A stretch of DNA of 44,399 nt from Cytophagales bacterium (lineage in GTDB: Bacteria; Bacteroidota; Bacteroidia; Cytophagales; Cytophagaceae): the NCBI GenBank assembly GCA_013297765.1, contig JAAFID010000009.1, positions 1 to 44,399 on the forward strand. The letters are read 5' to 3'. Positions 1 through 9,656 of this stretch are shown here, in pieces; within the stretch, counting starts at the first letter, position 1; every line of letters starts with the position of its first letter. The notes below the pieces were generated by a model. The model was not told the DNA's origin. It made no database searches and worked only from the letters and a program-made list of their open reading frames with translations. The position numbers were made by a program, and so were the translations under genes.

Positions 1-761
1 CCACGAGAGTCGCCATCAAGTTTAGAAAGTACTACCCCATCAAAGTTGATGCGTTCCTTAAATGCTTTCGCAGTATTTACAGCATCTTGCCCAGTCATCG
101 AATCTACTACAAATAGCGTTTCTGTGGGGTTCACGGCTTTTTTAACCTCTGCTATTTCCTGCATCATGGCCTCGTCTATTGCTAGACGACCTGCAGTATC
201 TATAATAACTATATTTTTGTGGTTGACTTTTGCAAATGCTAGTGCATTCTTAGCAATTTGAACTGGACTTTTACTTTCTGGTTCAGCATATACCTCTACA
301 CCTACTTGTTGCCCAAGTACTTTCAATTGCTCTACCGCAGCTGGGCGATAAACATCGCAAGCTACTAGCAATACTTGGCGACCTTGTTTTTTTAAGTGAT
401 TGGCTAGTTTACCAGAAAAAGTAGTTTTACCCGAACCTTGCAAACCCGACATCAATATTACCGCTGGGTCGCCCTTAATGTTGATGTCTATCTTCTGCCC
501 ACCCATCAAAGCAGTAAGTTCTTCGTTTACAATTTTCACCAGCAATTGACCAGGAGATACTGAAATGAGCACTTCTCTACCTAGTGCTTTTTCTTTTATG
601 GTATCAGTTACCGATTTTGCAACTTTATAGTTTACATCGGCATCTATCAATGCTTTGCGTATTTCTTTAACTGTTGCCGCTACGTTAAGCTCTGTTATTC
701 TACCATCGCCCCTTAGGGTTTTAAACGCTTTGTCTAGCTTGGAACTTAAATTTTCAAACAT
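1..761 (-). CDS. ffh: Signal recognition particle protein Ffh (N-terminal NG domain; C-terminus lies beyond the left window edge)
   Basis: Reverse-strand translation MFENLSSKLDKAFKTLRGDGRITELNVAATVKEIRKALIDADVNYKVAK...GDPAVILMSGLQGSGKTTFSGKLA...LLVACDVYRPAAVEQL...IVIIDTAGRLAIDEAMMQEI...VVDSMTGQDAVNTAKAF; SRP54 P-loop and G-domain motifs. Not in the ORF list because it is open at the window edge. Confidence 0.95.
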   Translation of the reverse strand, partial: MFENLSSKLDKAFKTLRGDGRITELNVAATVKEIRKALIDADVNYKVAKSVTDTIKEKALGREVLISVSPGQLLVKIVNEELTALMGGQKIDINIKGDPAVILMSGLQGSGKTTFSGKLANHLKKQGRQVLLVACDVYRPAAVEQLKVLGQQVGVEVYAEPESKSPVQIAKNALAFAKVNHKNIVIIDTAGRLAIDEAMMQEIAEVKKAVNPTETLFVVDSMTGQDAVNTAKAFKERINFDGVVLSKLDGDSR

Positions 762-844
762 GAAGAATAATGATAATATTTTTTAGAATGCAAAATTAGT
801 AAATATTATCATTTATTTTTGATTAAAAATAGCACGAATCGAAA

Positions 845-1579
845 ATGGAACTTTCGGAAAATTTAAAATCTTCTTATGCTAATCAGTATGAGAACAGCAA
901 TACTTATCAGTGGCGAAATACAGGTGCAAAATATAAAGCATTTAATATTTTAGACTTATCAAAAAAAATATCTTTTAAGAATGTTTTAGAAGTAGGTGCG
1001 GGCGAAGGAAGCATTTTAGAGTGGCTTTCGAAATGGAATTTTTCAGAAAATTTACATGCAATAGAAATATCTGAAAGTGGCATCGAATCTATTAAAGGGA
1101 AGCATATTCCTCACTTGAAAGAAGTGCTCCTTTTTGATGGCTATCAAATTCCATATCCCGATAATTTTTTTGATTTGATAATTTGTTCGCATGTGTTGGA
1201 GCATGTAGAGCATGAAAGAATATTGCTAAGAGAAATTAGTAGAGTATCTAAATTTCAAATTTTTGAAGTACCAATTGATTTTTCATTTTATGTAGATAAA
1301 AAGCTAAAGCATTTTTTATCTTATGGTCACATCAATATATACACACCTGGGTTGTTCAGATTTCTTTTGCAGTCAGAAAATTATACAGTGCTAGATGACA
1401 TCACTTATTTCTATGATGAAGAGATTTTTAATTTAATTTATAAACATAATAGAATTGGCAAAGCAATTCAAAAATTAAAAAATAATTTTATAAAAATAAT
1501 ACCTTATTTAAGTGGCATAAAACCGAACTCGTACGCTGTACTTACTAAGAAAAGTAATGATAAGCTTTCGATATTTTAA
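845..1579 (+). CDS. Class I SAM-dependent methyltransferase
   Basis: LEVGAGEGSILEWL (motif I) and FDLIICSHVLEHVEHERILLREISRV (Methyltransf_11-like). Confidence 0.85.
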   Translation: MELSENLKSSYANQYENSNTYQWRNTGAKYKAFNILDLSKKISFKNVLEVGAGEGSILEWLSKWNFSENLHAIEISESGIESIKGKHIPHLKEVLLFDGYQIPYPDNFFDLIICSHVLEHVEHERILLREISRVSKFQIFEVPIDFSFYVDKKLKHFLSYGHINIYTPGLFRFLLQSENYTVLDDITYFYDEEIFNLIYKHNRIGKAIQKLKNNFIKIIPYLSGIKPNSYAVLTKKSNDKLSIF

Positions 1580-2844
1580 CTATCACTGAATAAATTATTA
1601 TAGAGTGATAAGTGTTTAGTTGCAATAATTTCTTCGTTATAATTTTCTAATACTTTAGCTCTAGCATTTTTTGCTAAACTATCGTTTTCTTTATCAACGT
1701 TGATAGCCCAGTGAATACTTTCAGCTAAACTCTTTGCTGAAATATCTGGTATCAAGTATCCATTTTGTAAATGATCAATCATTTCTGGAATACCTCCTAC
1801 TGGGTATGCAATTACAGGAGTGCCGCAAGCCAAAGCCTCCATGATGGTATTTGGCAGATTATCTTCCATAGCTGGTGTAATAAAAAAATCAGCCCCATTG
1901 TATAGTGCAACCATCTCTTCTTCACTTTGCACGTTACCAAATTGTACTGCATGGAAGGGAAAAAATGAAAGACTTAAATCCACTTGAGATTTTCCACAGA
2001 TGGCAAATTCTATACAATCAGACGAAAGTGGATAAAGAGATTTAAAGATTTGAATAGCTTCTTGCAATAAGCCAAACCCTTTTCTGTAATCATGCACATT
2101 GGCTGCTGCAAAAAGAATGATTGTTTTATGAATAGATAATCCCAATCGTTTTTTAGTTTCAGCTTTATTATAAGGTTTAAACAATTTCGTATCAATTGCA
2201 TTAGGGATATGTACAATATCAAATCTATTGATTAAACTACTTTTTTTTGCTTGATTTTGCATCCATTGGCTACAAGCTACAAAGGTGATATTATTTTTAG
2301 CAGAACTAAAAATTGCTTTTTTCTGAAGCCACAATTGATGAGAAATATCCTGTATTGATGGTTGTTTTAACATAAAACATTCGCCACATTCGTTGACAAA
2401 GTGGTCGCAAAGCCCGCTATAATGACAGCCTCCCGTAAAAGCCCACATATCGTGCAATGTCCATACGATAGGTTTATCTAAGTCAAGTATCTGCTGTAAG
2501 CCCTGCAAAGAAACAAACCCTTGATTAATCCAATGTAAATGAATAATATCTGACTGATTAATGGCATGATGCGAGGCAATGTCGGCTCCACAGTTGGCCA
2601 TAGAAAATGCAAACCTATATTTTTTTTCTTTTACAAATCTAAAAAATGAGATTCTTTCCCCAAAAAAGAACAGAAAGGAAAGCCAATTACTTAGGATTTG
2701 TAAATAATGATTCTTTTTTTGATAGTATTCTTTTTTTGTAAAGATGCTGATATTTTGTTTATGATTTAGTAAAGCACTTTTTAGGCGTTTACAAGCCGTA
2801 GCTGCACCGCCAGAAATTGTAGAATTTACCAATACGATTTTCAT
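1576..2844 (-). CDS. Glycosyltransferase family 4 (GT-B)
   Basis: NSTISGGAATACKRL start; PIVWTLHDMWAFTGGCHYSGLCDHF; C-terminal FFITPAMEDNLPNTIMEALACGTPVIAYPVGGIPEMI, typical of GT4. Confidence 0.9.
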   Translation of the reverse strand: MKIVLVNSTISGGAATACKRLKSALLNHKQNISIFTKKEYYQKKNHYLQILSNWLSFLFFFGERISFFRFVKEKKYRFAFSMANCGADIASHHAINQSDIIHLHWINQGFVSLQGLQQILDLDKPIVWTLHDMWAFTGGCHYSGLCDHFVNECGECFMLKQPSIQDISHQLWLQKKAIFSSAKNNITFVACSQWMQNQAKKSSLINRFDIVHIPNAIDTKLFKPYNKAETKKRLGLSIHKTIILFAAANVHDYRKGFGLLQEAIQIFKSLYPLSSDCIEFAICGKSQVDLSLSFFPFHAVQFGNVQSEEEMVALYNGADFFITPAMEDNLPNTIMEALACGTPVIAYPVGGIPEMIDHLQNGYLIPDISAKSLAESIHWAINVDKENDSLAKNARAKVLENYNEEIIATKHLSLYNNLFSDS

Positions 2845-3653
2845 TTGAGCGAAGTATTTACCGCAAATATGTTCAACTGTAAATCCATATTGGGGCCTTT
2901 AGCAATTATTTGCTCTAAGGGTTTATCAACAATTTTATTTGATGAAATAGAATATCGAAACCCATTGGTGGTAAGTATACCAAGCACTTGTTGTAGCACC
3001 TGAGGCTCATTCGAAAACGAATGATATTCTATAAATATTCTATGCACATTAATCAAGCTGTTTTTGCAATCTAGCAATACCTCATATTCTGCACCCTCTA
3101 TATCCATTTTTAAAAAATCAACTCTTGTATACTGTTCTAGTACATCCTTTAATCGAGTGCAGGGTACGGTTACTATGTTGTCCACCCCTTTCAAACTAGC
3201 ACCATCTGCCCCATCTGTACTTAAATTTATAGTACCATTATTTATCCATATGGCATGAGGTATTATAGTCGTATCGCTTAGCTTTAAATTATTAACATTT
3301 TCTTGTGCAACCTTTGCAATACTCGAATCTGCCTCATAGGCTATTATTTTGCAATCAGGGTAAATAGTTTTGTAATAAATACAGCTTGTGCCCACATTTG
3401 CACCGCAATCAATAATAAATGGGTTTCTTTTATTGGTATCAAAGTAGTAAAATTGTTTGTAAAAAATCTCATAATATTGCCATATAAATGATAATGAATC
3501 AATAATATGAATTTTATGTTTCAATATTTTTATTTTTTTGTGCACAAACCTTTCTTGGTGTCCTACTGTGGCCATCAATACTATAAAATTTCTATAGTTT
3601 TTATTGGTAAAAAAAAGATGGAAGTTTTTAAAAAGAAATTTAAAAATCAGCAT
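2841..3653 (-). CDS. FkbM family methyltransferase
   Basis: FIIDCGANVGTSCIYYKTIYPDCKIIAYEAD ... VDFLKMDIEGAEYEVL, FkbM hallmark motifs. Confidence 0.9.
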   Translation of the reverse strand: MLIFKFLFKNFHLFFTNKNYRNFIVLMATVGHQERFVHKKIKILKHKIHIIDSLSFIWQYYEIFYKQFYYFDTNKRNPFIIDCGANVGTSCIYYKTIYPDCKIIAYEADSSIAKVAQENVNNLKLSDTTIIPHAIWINNGTINLSTDGADGASLKGVDNIVTVPCTRLKDVLEQYTRVDFLKMDIEGAEYEVLLDCKNSLINVHRIFIEYHSFSNEPQVLQQVLGILTTNGFRYSISSNKIVDKPLEQIIAKGPNMDLQLNIFAVNTSLK

Positions 3654-3685
3654 AATCTGAATAATGATTAATGACTAAGATGTTT

Positions 3686-4987
3686 TTATGGTTTTGATAA
3701 ATGAGCAAACTTCTCATTTAATAAGGATGAATTATAACTAAAATCATAAGCAAGATATTGCTCATCGGTATATAAATTAAAGATGGAGTAATTTTTTAAA
3801 ATATTCTCAACTACTTTAGCCAACAAATGAGTCGATGAGGAAATAGGTAAAAATCTTCCCAAATAAAGCATTTGTCTATCTTTATATCTTGTAAAAACAT
3901 CTTGTGTAATATTTCCAATTCTATTTTCTGGCAGTAACTCTACAAATCCTCCTGCATGTGCAGTTGGCAATAGCATATTGGAGCCATGCACACCTATGAC
4001 CAGATGACTTTTTGCGTAAATAGCTGCCCACTTTTTTTCTGTTTCAAAATTTATATTTTGTTCTATGTAATTTGTTGCATTTGTAAATTTCAATTTTTTG
4101 TTGCCTATTCCAACAACATTTAGTTGAATACCAAAATCTAACTTGGCTATTAAGTTTACAAATGACTGAATTTTATTTTTTTGAATTTTTATAAAAATAC
4201 CTGCTATAGGCTTCAGAATTTTCTTTCGTTTACATATTTCTAGCAATTTATCTACATTTTGAGAAGAATTCCATAATCGATCTTCTCTGTAAATAAATGT
4301 AATTGTCAACGGTAAAAATCCAAATTTATGAATATCAAAAGGTTTTACGCCAGTAAAATCCTCAATATATAATTTATGCAAATTTGGATGCGAATAAGCA
4401 GGACTTATGTAGAGATTTGGAAACCTGTCAAATTCTGGTTGAAGTTTTTCATTAAGAGAACTATACCAATGATTTCCTTCTCTTAATTTGATATCTACAG
4501 ACCAAGTTTCAGCTACATAAGTAGGAACTAACCACTTAAAAGATTGTTGAATAAGTACAATAATTCCCAAATTTGGGTGAAATTGATTGTAAAATTGTGC
4601 ATTAAATAATTTAAGCAATACGTGACCATAATAACTGTCTATACAGTTTATAAAAACGTATGAATCATAGGTTTTACCATTGTTAGCTTTTTCAATTGAC
4701 AATTGTTTATGATTTTTTGATTGAAAAGCTTTTGTTAATGATTTGTCAAACCAATTGATAGGACGTTGCTTAGAAACAAACAATTTTCCATGTGTATCTA
4801 TTTTGGAGGGGTAATATGCTGCATGACCCACAGGCAAATCTCCGTAATATTGCTGACCGCAATCATTGCAGGCATTGAAAAGTAGTATTCTGTGTCCAGT
4901 AAATATAAGTTCTTTATTGATAGTAAGGCTACTTTGGCAAGTGGGGCAGCTAGATGTAAATAAAAAATGTGGCTTTAATTCAATCAT
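3686..4987 (-). CDS. GT61-like (DUF563) glycosyltransferase with N-terminal CxxC...CxxC putative zinc ribbon
   Basis: C-terminal HLVIGVHGSNMLLPTAHAGGFVELLPENR resembles GT61/DUF563; N-terminal SSCPTCQ...NACNDCGQQYYG. Confidence 0.65.
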   Translation of the reverse strand: MIELKPHFLFTSSCPTCQSSLTINKELIFTGHRILLFNACNDCGQQYYGDLPVGHAAYYPSKIDTHGKLFVSKQRPINWFDKSLTKAFQSKNHKQLSIEKANNGKTYDSYVFINCIDSYYGHVLLKLFNAQFYNQFHPNLGIIVLIQQSFKWLVPTYVAETWSVDIKLREGNHWYSSLNEKLQPEFDRFPNLYISPAYSHPNLHKLYIEDFTGVKPFDIHKFGFLPLTITFIYREDRLWNSSQNVDKLLEICKRKKILKPIAGIFIKIQKNKIQSFVNLIAKLDFGIQLNVVGIGNKKLKFTNATNYIEQNINFETEKKWAAIYAKSHLVIGVHGSNMLLPTAHAGGFVELLPENRIGNITQDVFTRYKDRQMLYLGRFLPISSSTHLLAKVVENILKNYSIFNLYTDEQYLAYDFSYNSSLLNEKFAHLSKP

Positions 4988-5742
4988 AACGTTGTTAAAT
5001 CTACAATCGAAGCGACATAATTTGCGTAATTAAAATTTTCCATACTTGGGTGGTAATTTCTCTTTTCAATGTTGTTAGGCATAATTTTGTAAATGCTATA
5101 GCCCAAAGAATTAAAAAACAAAAAGAAATCTTTTAAAAATGTTCTGGAATCTATATTTGCCCCACCATACTCAAACTGAATAGCTTTAATTTTCTTTTGT
5201 TCCAACAAATTTTTCATTCCCAAAAATGCAGCCAATTCATGACCTTCAATATCTATTTTTAAAAAATCTATATTATGAATATTATTTTCTGCACAATAAC
5301 TGTCGAGTGTTATTACTTTAATAAGTTCTTTTTCATAAGTTTGACCTTGAATATCTCTCTGATAAATAGAAGATAAGGAGTTATGATTGGTATTTGTATA
5401 TATTGATAATTCTTCATTTCTATCGGATATACCAATTTGATTGAGTATAATATTTTCTTGTTTGGATAGATTTTGGGAAAGTTGATCAAATGTCTGATTT
5501 ACTGGTTCAAAAGCATGTATAAAATATTTTTGAGTCGATTTCTCACAATATTTAATAATCATTTGGCTATAATGCCCCACGTTTGCACCAATATCGATGA
5601 ATAACATGCTTTGATTAGAAAATTTTGCTATGTACCTAGAAAGTAAATAACCTTCTCCGTTGGTAAGAAAATTAATATTATTATTATTTTCTATTTTATT
5701 AAATATTCGAAGAATGAGCGACCTTAATTTTGTGCTTTTCAT
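4984..5742 (-). CDS. FkbM family methyltransferase
   Basis: MLFIDIGANVGHYSQMIIKY ... IHAFEPVNQTFDQL ... IDFLKIDIEGHELAAFLGM. Confidence 0.9.
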   Translation of the reverse strand: MKSTKLRSLILRIFNKIENNNNINFLTNGEGYLLSRYIAKFSNQSMLFIDIGANVGHYSQMIIKYCEKSTQKYFIHAFEPVNQTFDQLSQNLSKQENIILNQIGISDRNEELSIYTNTNHNSLSSIYQRDIQGQTYEKELIKVITLDSYCAENNIHNIDFLKIDIEGHELAAFLGMKNLLEQKKIKAIQFEYGGANIDSRTFLKDFFLFFNSLGYSIYKIMPNNIEKRNYHPSMENFNYANYVASIVDLTTL

Positions 5743-6518
5743 ATTTTCTTGAATTGGTAGAGGCCTATTCCATACCCATTTTCTTTGATATACATGTTTA
5801 CCATGTCATTTTTATAAATATATCTTTCTTCTATTAATTCACAATCATAGAATTGCTCTAATATAAATTCTCTAGTAAATGCCCTATGAGCATTGAAATA
5901 GATTTTGTTAGCATCATTTATTGGAACAGAAAATAGTATAAAACCATTTTTTGCAGTAACTCTTATCAATTCTTTTATAGATTTTTCGCTACCAAAGGCA
6001 TCTATTGAATCGCCATACCTTCCCAAACCTATATGTTCTATAACACAAAGCGACGATATAGATTTAATGCTATTGTTTTCAAATGGTAAATTTAAAATGC
6101 TACCTTTAATGAACTTGAGATTTGGCAATTTCAATGCAATGGGTCTTATATCTATCATTGTGGTAGGCACAAACTGAGATATTATGCCAATAGTTTTGGC
6201 AGCACTACCTATATCAAAGTGTTCTAGAGGCGGGTTTTGAAAAATTTTTGACGCCGCCCAACTATCTTGATAAAAATAAACAGGATCTAAAGGAGTATTG
6301 GTTGTTTTATCCTGCAAACAAGGTAAAAAATCCTTTATATAAAATTGAAAATTGGAGTTTTTTAAATCATTTTTAAGTTTTATATAATCTGATATAAAAT
6401 TAAATAAATCTCTTAAAAAAGTGATAGGTTTAAATCTAAAGTATTGTTTAAGAGCTTGAATAAGATTATAAGCAATGACAAAGATTCCAATTTGTTTAAA
6501 TTTATTTTTAATACTCAT
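5739..6518 (-). CDS. DUF268-like / SAM-methyltransferase-fold protein of polysaccharide loci
   Basis: HFDIGSAAKTIGIISQFVPTTMIDIRPIALKLPNLKFIKGSILNLPFENNSIKSISSLCVIEHIGLGRYGD. The listed ORF starts at a TTG; the internal ATG (MSIKNKFKQIG) at 6518 is preferred because it sits just after the upstream stop. Confidence 0.75.
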   Translation of the reverse strand: MSIKNKFKQIGIFVIAYNLIQALKQYFRFKPITFLRDLFNFISDYIKLKNDLKNSNFQFYIKDFLPCLQDKTTNTPLDPVYFYQDSWAASKIFQNPPLEHFDIGSAAKTIGIISQFVPTTMIDIRPIALKLPNLKFIKGSILNLPFENNSIKSISSLCVIEHIGLGRYGDSIDAFGSEKSIKELIRVTAKNGFILFSVPINDANKIYFNAHRAFTREFILEQFYDCELIEERYIYKNDMVNMYIKENGYGIGLYQFKKI

Positions 6519-6520
6519 CT

Positions 6521-7246
6521 TTACATAGATTGGAAAAAAATCGCTGGTCTTTCTTTGTGAAAAACACAACGAAAAATTTTATTTAATTTATTTTTAATTA
6601 AAAAACTCTTTGTAGGATTTTTTAACTCAATGTTTGATAGGTATTTCGGTGCTATAAATTCAAAGAAATCAACTTCATTTTCAAATATTTTTAATTTAAT
6701 TTCGCTTGTAAATTCTTTTCCTGTAGCAAATAATCTTGGATCTACTTTTTCAATTCCTATTTTAGCAATCCCCCTCAAATGCATAGCAAAATCGGTATAA
6801 AGTTTCATTTTCTCAATGTTACTTTTATTTTTTGGTAAGCAAACTATCGTGTCGGCAACAATATCCATAAAGTTTAAGTGTACATTAAAATCATATATAT
6901 AATCGTAAAGCAAAGTTGGAAATTCAACGTATTTGGTTTTGGCAATTCGATTTAGTTCTTCAATTAAAACAGGTAAATCATTGACTGGCACATGCTCTAA
7001 AACATGCGAGCAGATAACATAATCAAAAGATTGATTATTAAAGGGAATTTTATTTTCTACAATTTGGAATAGAGGTTTTCCTTTGAGTTCCATTTTTTTA
7101 CCACCAAATTGTTTCAAATCAATAGAATCATCTGAAGGGTCATACTTATCTAGTAAACAGTCGCTACGCCAAAAAGGATAAGCACCAGGACCCAGCTCTA
7201 TTACTAAATCTGTTTTTTTAATATTCAATAAATTAGGGAAAAACAC
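6521..7246 (-). CDS. SAM-dependent methyltransferase (Methyltransf_11-like)
   Basis: LVIELGPGAYPFWRSD ... FDYVICSHVLEHVPVNDLPVLIEELNRIAK. GTG start overlaps the upstream flippase gene. Confidence 0.75.
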   Translation of the reverse strand: MFFPNLLNIKKTDLVIELGPGAYPFWRSDCLLDKYDPSDDSIDLKQFGGKKMELKGKPLFQIVENKIPFNNQSFDYVICSHVLEHVPVNDLPVLIEELNRIAKTKYVEFPTLLYDYIYDFNVHLNFMDIVADTIVCLPKNKSNIEKMKLYTDFAMHLRGIAKIGIEKVDPRLFATGKEFTSEIKLKIFENEVDFFEFIAPKYLSNIELKNPTKSFLIKNKLNKIFRCVFHKERPAIFFQSM

Positions 7247-8747
7247 GTAGCTTCTTTTTTAGTAAAATAATTGTTTGTTGGTATAAAGAATTCAAATCTG
7301 AAGATATATTCATATGATAGCAAATTACCAAAACAGAAGAAGTAATAACAATACATTTTAAAAATATAATTGCTAAAGCAAGGAATAAGCTAGATGGAGA
7401 GAATATAAAAAATTTAAAAATCAACACTATACTTATACTCAATAATATAATTTTTACTGTACCAATAGAAAATGGTTGAATGCCAAACTTGAACCAAATA
7501 AATATGAGCTTCAACATATTAAATATAAAAAGAGACAAAGCAAAAGATATCGCTGCACCATTGATGCCTAGATTTGGGATTAGCAATATATTTAAAACGA
7601 TTGTCATTGCCGATAACAGTAACATTGCCATTAAATTAAACTTAAAATATTTAGAATATAAAATTATTTCACTATTGACCCCTGTCATCATATCAAATAT
7701 TTTTCCTAACCCTATGAATAATATTACATATTTGCCTTGCATAAATATTTCATGATTAGGAATGATATATAGCAATTCGTCTACACAGCACCATACGCAT
7801 AGAAATAAGACCACCCCAGCAAATAATTGATTGATAGAAGATTTTTTATAAATATCTGCTATTGTATCTATGTCATTATTTTGCCAAGCCTGCACAAGTA
7901 TTGGAGTGCTTATTTGGGCAACTGCTCTTTTAGGAATTTCAATTACAGCCCCTATAAAAAAACCAACACTATAAACCCCTGTATTAGCTAAACCTTTGGA
8001 AGCTCCTATAAATATGGTATCAATTTTTGAAATCACCAGACTTCCAGCAGTGCCTGGAATAATAAAACCTACATAGCTAAATATTTGCTTTACTAAATTG
8101 GAAGAAAAAACACTCCAACAAGGTATTAAATATAATATTTTTAAGTAAAAGCTATATATAATCAATAAGATGACAGATATAAAATAGGTTGCCACAAATA
8201 AGTATAAGAATAGAGTAAGAGTAACAAATTTGAAGGCAAACAACAATATCAATAGAGAAAATAAAAAACGTTGAATTATTTCTCTTACTATCGTTGGCAC
8301 TACTATTCGGCAGTGTACTCTGCAATAAGCCTCAAAAATACTGGAATACATTTGAAAAAATGCCAATGGGACAATAAGGTAAAAATAATACACCAACATT
8401 GGTGATTTGTCTTGAAAAATGGAAAGTAAAAATTCATTAAATACTGTAAAAAATAGTATAAAGAGTACAAAACCAAATAGTGCATAGATGATTAAAAAAA
8501 ATAAAAAACCATTGTTTTTATTATCATCGGTTTTAAAATAGGGGAAAAATCTATCTGCTACATTTGCCGCTCCTAGCTGTATAAAAGATCCAAGCAAAAA
8601 TGGAATATCTTGCAACAGTCTCAATAAACCTATTTGTTCAATACTAAAAAACTTTGGAAGCAAAAATAATGTGTTCGCAATGCCAAAAACAATTCCAATG
8701 TACGAGAATATAGTACTCTTAATACTTTGTCTAATTATAATTCCCAT
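7233..8747 (-). CDS. Oligosaccharide flippase (Wzx-like, MOP superfamily)
   Basis: 504 aa, about 12-14 hydrophobic segments; start IIIRQSIKSTIFSYIGIVFGIANTLFLLPKFFSIEQIGLLRLLQD is typical of Wzx/RfbX proteins. Confidence 0.85.
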   Translation of the reverse strand: MGIIIRQSIKSTIFSYIGIVFGIANTLFLLPKFFSIEQIGLLRLLQDIPFLLGSFIQLGAANVADRFFPYFKTDDNKNNGFLFFLIIYALFGFVLFILFFTVFNEFLLSIFQDKSPMLVYYFYLIVPLAFFQMYSSIFEAYCRVHCRIVVPTIVREIIQRFLFSLLILLFAFKFVTLTLFLYLFVATYFISVILLIIYSFYLKILYLIPCWSVFSSNLVKQIFSYVGFIIPGTAGSLVISKIDTIFIGASKGLANTGVYSVGFFIGAVIEIPKRAVAQISTPILVQAWQNNDIDTIADIYKKSSINQLFAGVVLFLCVWCCVDELLYIIPNHEIFMQGKYVILFIGLGKIFDMMTGVNSEIILYSKYFKFNLMAMLLLSAMTIVLNILLIPNLGINGAAISFALSLFIFNMLKLIFIWFKFGIQPFSIGTVKIILLSISIVLIFKFFIFSPSSLFLALAIIFLKCIVITSSVLVICYHMNISSDLNSLYQQTIILLKKKLRVFP

Positions 8748-8750
8748 CTT

Positions 8751-9656
8751 TTACTTAAATATTTTCATAAACAAATAGATAAGATAACTGGGAAGCATTT
8801 TAATTTTAATTTTTAAATAGTAATTTTTTAATAATTTTCTAGCTATCTGATTTTCGGAAATTTTATTAGTAAAATTTGGTATTTGCTTTTGTAAAGTTGA
8901 ATGCTTGTATACACTGGTAGCAAAAGAGTGAACTCCACTATTGTCGTTCCCCGTATTATTTACAAAAGAGGTATTGGGAAAAAGTGTAAGCCCATTTTTA
9001 AAAAACATACTTGCATACCATCTAATGGCCCAAGAATCATTTTGCCCATTGGCACACTTACGAAGCATACGGTGGTAATTGAAGCTGTGACCGTAATCAA
9101 AGGTTTTTACAGCAGTATCGTCAAATTTTGATAGTAACACTTGAGCCGATGACTCAAAAGATTTCCATGATGCCGCCCATGTTGCCCAGCCCCAAGAGGA
9201 GCAATGCCTTAAAAAAAATGTATCTGGCAATAAATTGGCTTGTATGGGAAACCAATACCCAGATATTTGCATCACTTGTTCCTCATTTTCATATTTTTCT
9301 AGAGCTGCATTCATGTATTCCAAAAAAGTAGCGGATAGAACCAAATCATCCTCTAATACTATTATTTTACCGTATTTTTCTATTACACTTGTTACCCCAC
9401 TAATTACAGATTGGGCAAGACCTAAGTTGTATTCTTGAACAATAAACGTTAAAGACATAAACCCATAATTTTTATTAAATAATGCCCTAACTTCTTGTAC
9501 AGATTGAATATCAACATCTGATGCATTTACTTTACAACCATCGGCATATACAATTACGTCTGTTTCCTTTGCTAAAGTATTTTGCTCTAAAGAAGCTAAA
9601 AGCCTAGCGGTATGAACAGGGCGGTTGTAAACAAATAGTACTACTGGAGCAAGCAT
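8751..9656 (-). CDS. GT-A fold glycosyltransferase (GT2-like)
   Basis: APVVLFVYNRPVHTARLLASLEQN ... IIVLEDDLVLSATFLEYMNAALEKY ... SSWGWATWAASW. Confidence 0.85.
   Translation of the reverse strand: MLAPVVLFVYNRPVHTARLLASLEQNTLAKETDVIVYADGCKVNASDVDIQSVQEVRALFNKNYGFMSLTFIVQEYNLGLAQSVISGVTSVIEKYGKIIVLEDDLVLSATFLEYMNAALEKYENEEQVMQISGYWFPIQANLLPDTFFLRHCSSWGWATWAASWKSFESSAQVLLSKFDDTAVKTFDYGHSFNYHRMLRKCANGQNDSWAIRWYASMFFKNGLTLFPNTSFVNNTGNDNSGVHSFATSVYKHSTLQKQIPNFTNKISENQIARKLLKNYYLKIKIKMLPSYLIYLFMKIFK

Noticed and set aside
46-261. 71-aa plus-strand ORF at the left edge
   Set aside because: Antisense shadow of ffh, which has unambiguous SRP54 motifs.
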